Positions 5,605 through 6,435 of a stretch of DNA of 6,435 bases are shown here, in pieces. How positions within the stretch are numbered: the stretch's first letter is position 1; the number at the start of each line of letters is the position of its first letter. A model generated the notes under the pieces. The model made no database searches. It was not told the origin of the DNA and was given only the letters and a program-made list of their open reading frames with translations. The position numbers and the translations under genes are program-made. Source of the stretch: Candidatus Desantisbacteria bacterium CG1_02_38_46 (GTDB lineage Bacteria; Desantisbacteria; UBA1551; UBA1559); assembly GCA_001871015.1 (NCBI GenBank), contig MNUO01000076.1:1-6435 (forward strand), written 5' to 3'.

Positions 5605-6192
5605 ATGTCTATTGAGGCAATTATTGATAAAATAATCGGGGATGCCAGGAGGGAAGCAGAGAAAATTAGGACTGAGGCGCAGGAGAAGGTGGATGAAATC
5701 GAGAAAATGGGCAGGTCAAACATAAAGGATACTTGTTCCAGGATATTACAAAAATCTAGTGAGGAATCAAAGCAGAAAATCCAGAGATTAAAAATAGCAT
5801 CTAACATGGAATTCAGGAAGGGGGAGTTAGAGGAAAAACAAGCGGCAATTTCTCTGGCGTTCGACCTCGCTTTGAAGGAAATACAGAATCTTGGGAAGGT
5901 GGAATATCAGAAATTAATTGAAGATGAATTTCTCAACGCTGAGGGAGTTGAGGAAGTGATTATTCCTCCTGATGAAAAAAGGGTGGATGAAGAGTTTCTA
6001 ACTAAAATTAACAAGCTTCTTACGCAGAAAGGTAAAAAGGGAAATCTCAAATTATCGAATGAAAAAAGGTCAATTCCAGGTGGAGGGTTCATGCTGAAAA
6101 AGGGAAATGTCTATATCAATAATGCATTCAATATCCTCCTTGAATCAATCAGGAACCAAATTGAATTGAAGATATCTGAGATATTATTTTAA
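5605..6192 (+). CDS. ntpE: V/A-type ATP synthase subunit E (peripheral stalk)
   Basis: This 195-residue protein has the two-part layout of subunit E, the peripheral-stalk partner that links the catalytic head to the membrane part and resists rotation. Residues ~1-95 form a long, highly charged helix (IIGDARREAEKIRTEAQEK, then mostly Glu/Lys/Arg with heptad-like hydrophobics), expected to be a coiled coil with a subunit G/H-like protein. Residues ~98-195 are the globular domain, with VEEVIIPPDEKRVDEEF (115-131) and the family-typical end IPGGGFMLKKGNVYINNAF (157-175) closing in SEILF. Length is normal (~190-200). It follows subunit K, as in bacterial V-ATPase operons, but the next gene is holA rather than subunit C or A. 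The exact subunit call rests on the coiled coil, the C-terminal pattern and the pairing with ntpK. Confidence 0.88.
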   Translation: MSIEAIIDKIIGDARREAEKIRTEAQEKVDEIEKMGRSNIKDTCSRILQKSSEESKQKIQRLKIASNMEFRKGELEEKQAAISLAFDLALKEIQNLGKVEYQKLIEDEFLNAEGVEEVIIPPDEKRVDEEFLTKINKLLTQKGKKGNLKLSNEKRSIPGGGFMLKKGNVYINNAFNILLESIRNQIELKISEILF

Positions 6193-6198
6193 ATTCTA

Positions 6199-6435
6199 AT
6201 GAATACAAAAGAAACTGTTTTGAATGATTTGAAAAAAGGAATAAATAAACCTGTATATGCATTTTCAGGAGAAGAGGAATACCTCAAGAGAGAATTAGAA
6301 CAGAAAATAAAAATTTCTTTAATAGACCTTTCTATGGAATCCTTTAACTATGAAGTTCTTGATGGTGGAGAATTAGAGGCAAGCTCTTTGATAATTAAAT
6401 GCAGGACAATTCCTTTTTTTAGTTCGATTAGATTG
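6199..6435 (+). CDS. holA: DNA polymerase III subunit delta, N-terminal part (cut by window end)
   Basis: The reading frame is open from ATG 6199 to the window edge (79 codons). It matches the start of the delta subunit, the clamp-loader member that opens the beta sliding clamp. The diagnostic run is PVYAFSGEEEYLKRELEQKI (18-37), equivalent to the family 'P-V-Y-x-x-x-G-E-E-x-Y-L' start of the first domain, then FNYEVLDGGELEA (49-61) and CRTIPFFSSIRL (68-79), which matches the 'a-r-t-l-P-f-F-s-x-r-R-L' stretch of the family. The rest (~250 residues) lies outside the window. The start is 6 nt after ntpE with no recognisable SD; translation may be coupled to ntpE, or TTG at 6220 could be used. 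A replication gene is an unexpected neighbour for ATPase subunits. Confidence 0.85.
   Translation, partial: MNTKETVLNDLKKGINKPVYAFSGEEEYLKRELEQKIKISLIDLSMESFNYEVLDGGELEASSLIIKCRTIPFFSSIRL

Overview
The window is a one-directional stretch of a bacterial chromosome. All eight genes are on the + strand and packed head to tail, with moderately low GC by eye. The content suggests a diderm, probably anaerobic bacterium, perhaps from an uncultured lineage: an exported LolA-like protein (implying an outer membrane), an acyl-CoA dehydrogenase with a ferredoxin-containing electron-transfer flavoprotein (Etf), and a V/A-type rather than F-type ATP synthase whose proteolipid carries the full sodium-site residue set. 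The phylum cannot be named from the sequence alone.

Layout. 1-120: leader with a weak AT-rich hairpin and a very strong Shine-Dalgarno (SD). 121-1059: secreted LolA-like protein with a C-terminal TPR-like tail. 1060-1127: gap holding a 17-bp-arm palindrome. 1128-5004: tight cluster of rnc (RNase III), acyl-CoA dehydrogenase, etfB and etfA; rnc and the dehydrogenase overlap by 16 nt, and the other junctions are 0 and 2 nt. 4990-5058: a second 17-bp-arm palindrome whose left arm forms the end of etfA. 5073-6192: V-type ATP synthase subunits K and E, separated by a gap holding a degraded relative of the second palindrome. 6199-6435: 5' part of holA (DNA polymerase III delta), cut by the window edge.

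How the genes work together. The dehydrogenase and EtfB/EtfA form a coherent redox module. EtfB carries a DGDTAQVGP loop and EtfA an N-terminal two-cluster ferredoxin domain, as in bifurcating Etf complexes of anaerobes such as CarDE; this suggests coupling of acyl-CoA/enoyl-CoA chemistry to NADH and ferredoxin. A sodium-type V-ATPase fits the same anaerobic energy economy. The rnc and holA genes are housekeeping neighbours.

I found no clearly new biological system. The most unusual features are the palindromic elements, which occupy every intergenic gap longer than 10 nt after the first gene (one supplies the etfA stop codon), the isolated K-E pair of the V-ATPase, and a serine at a usual metal-ligand position of RNase III. 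No tRNA, rRNA, CRISPR array, transposase gene or riboswitch was recognised.
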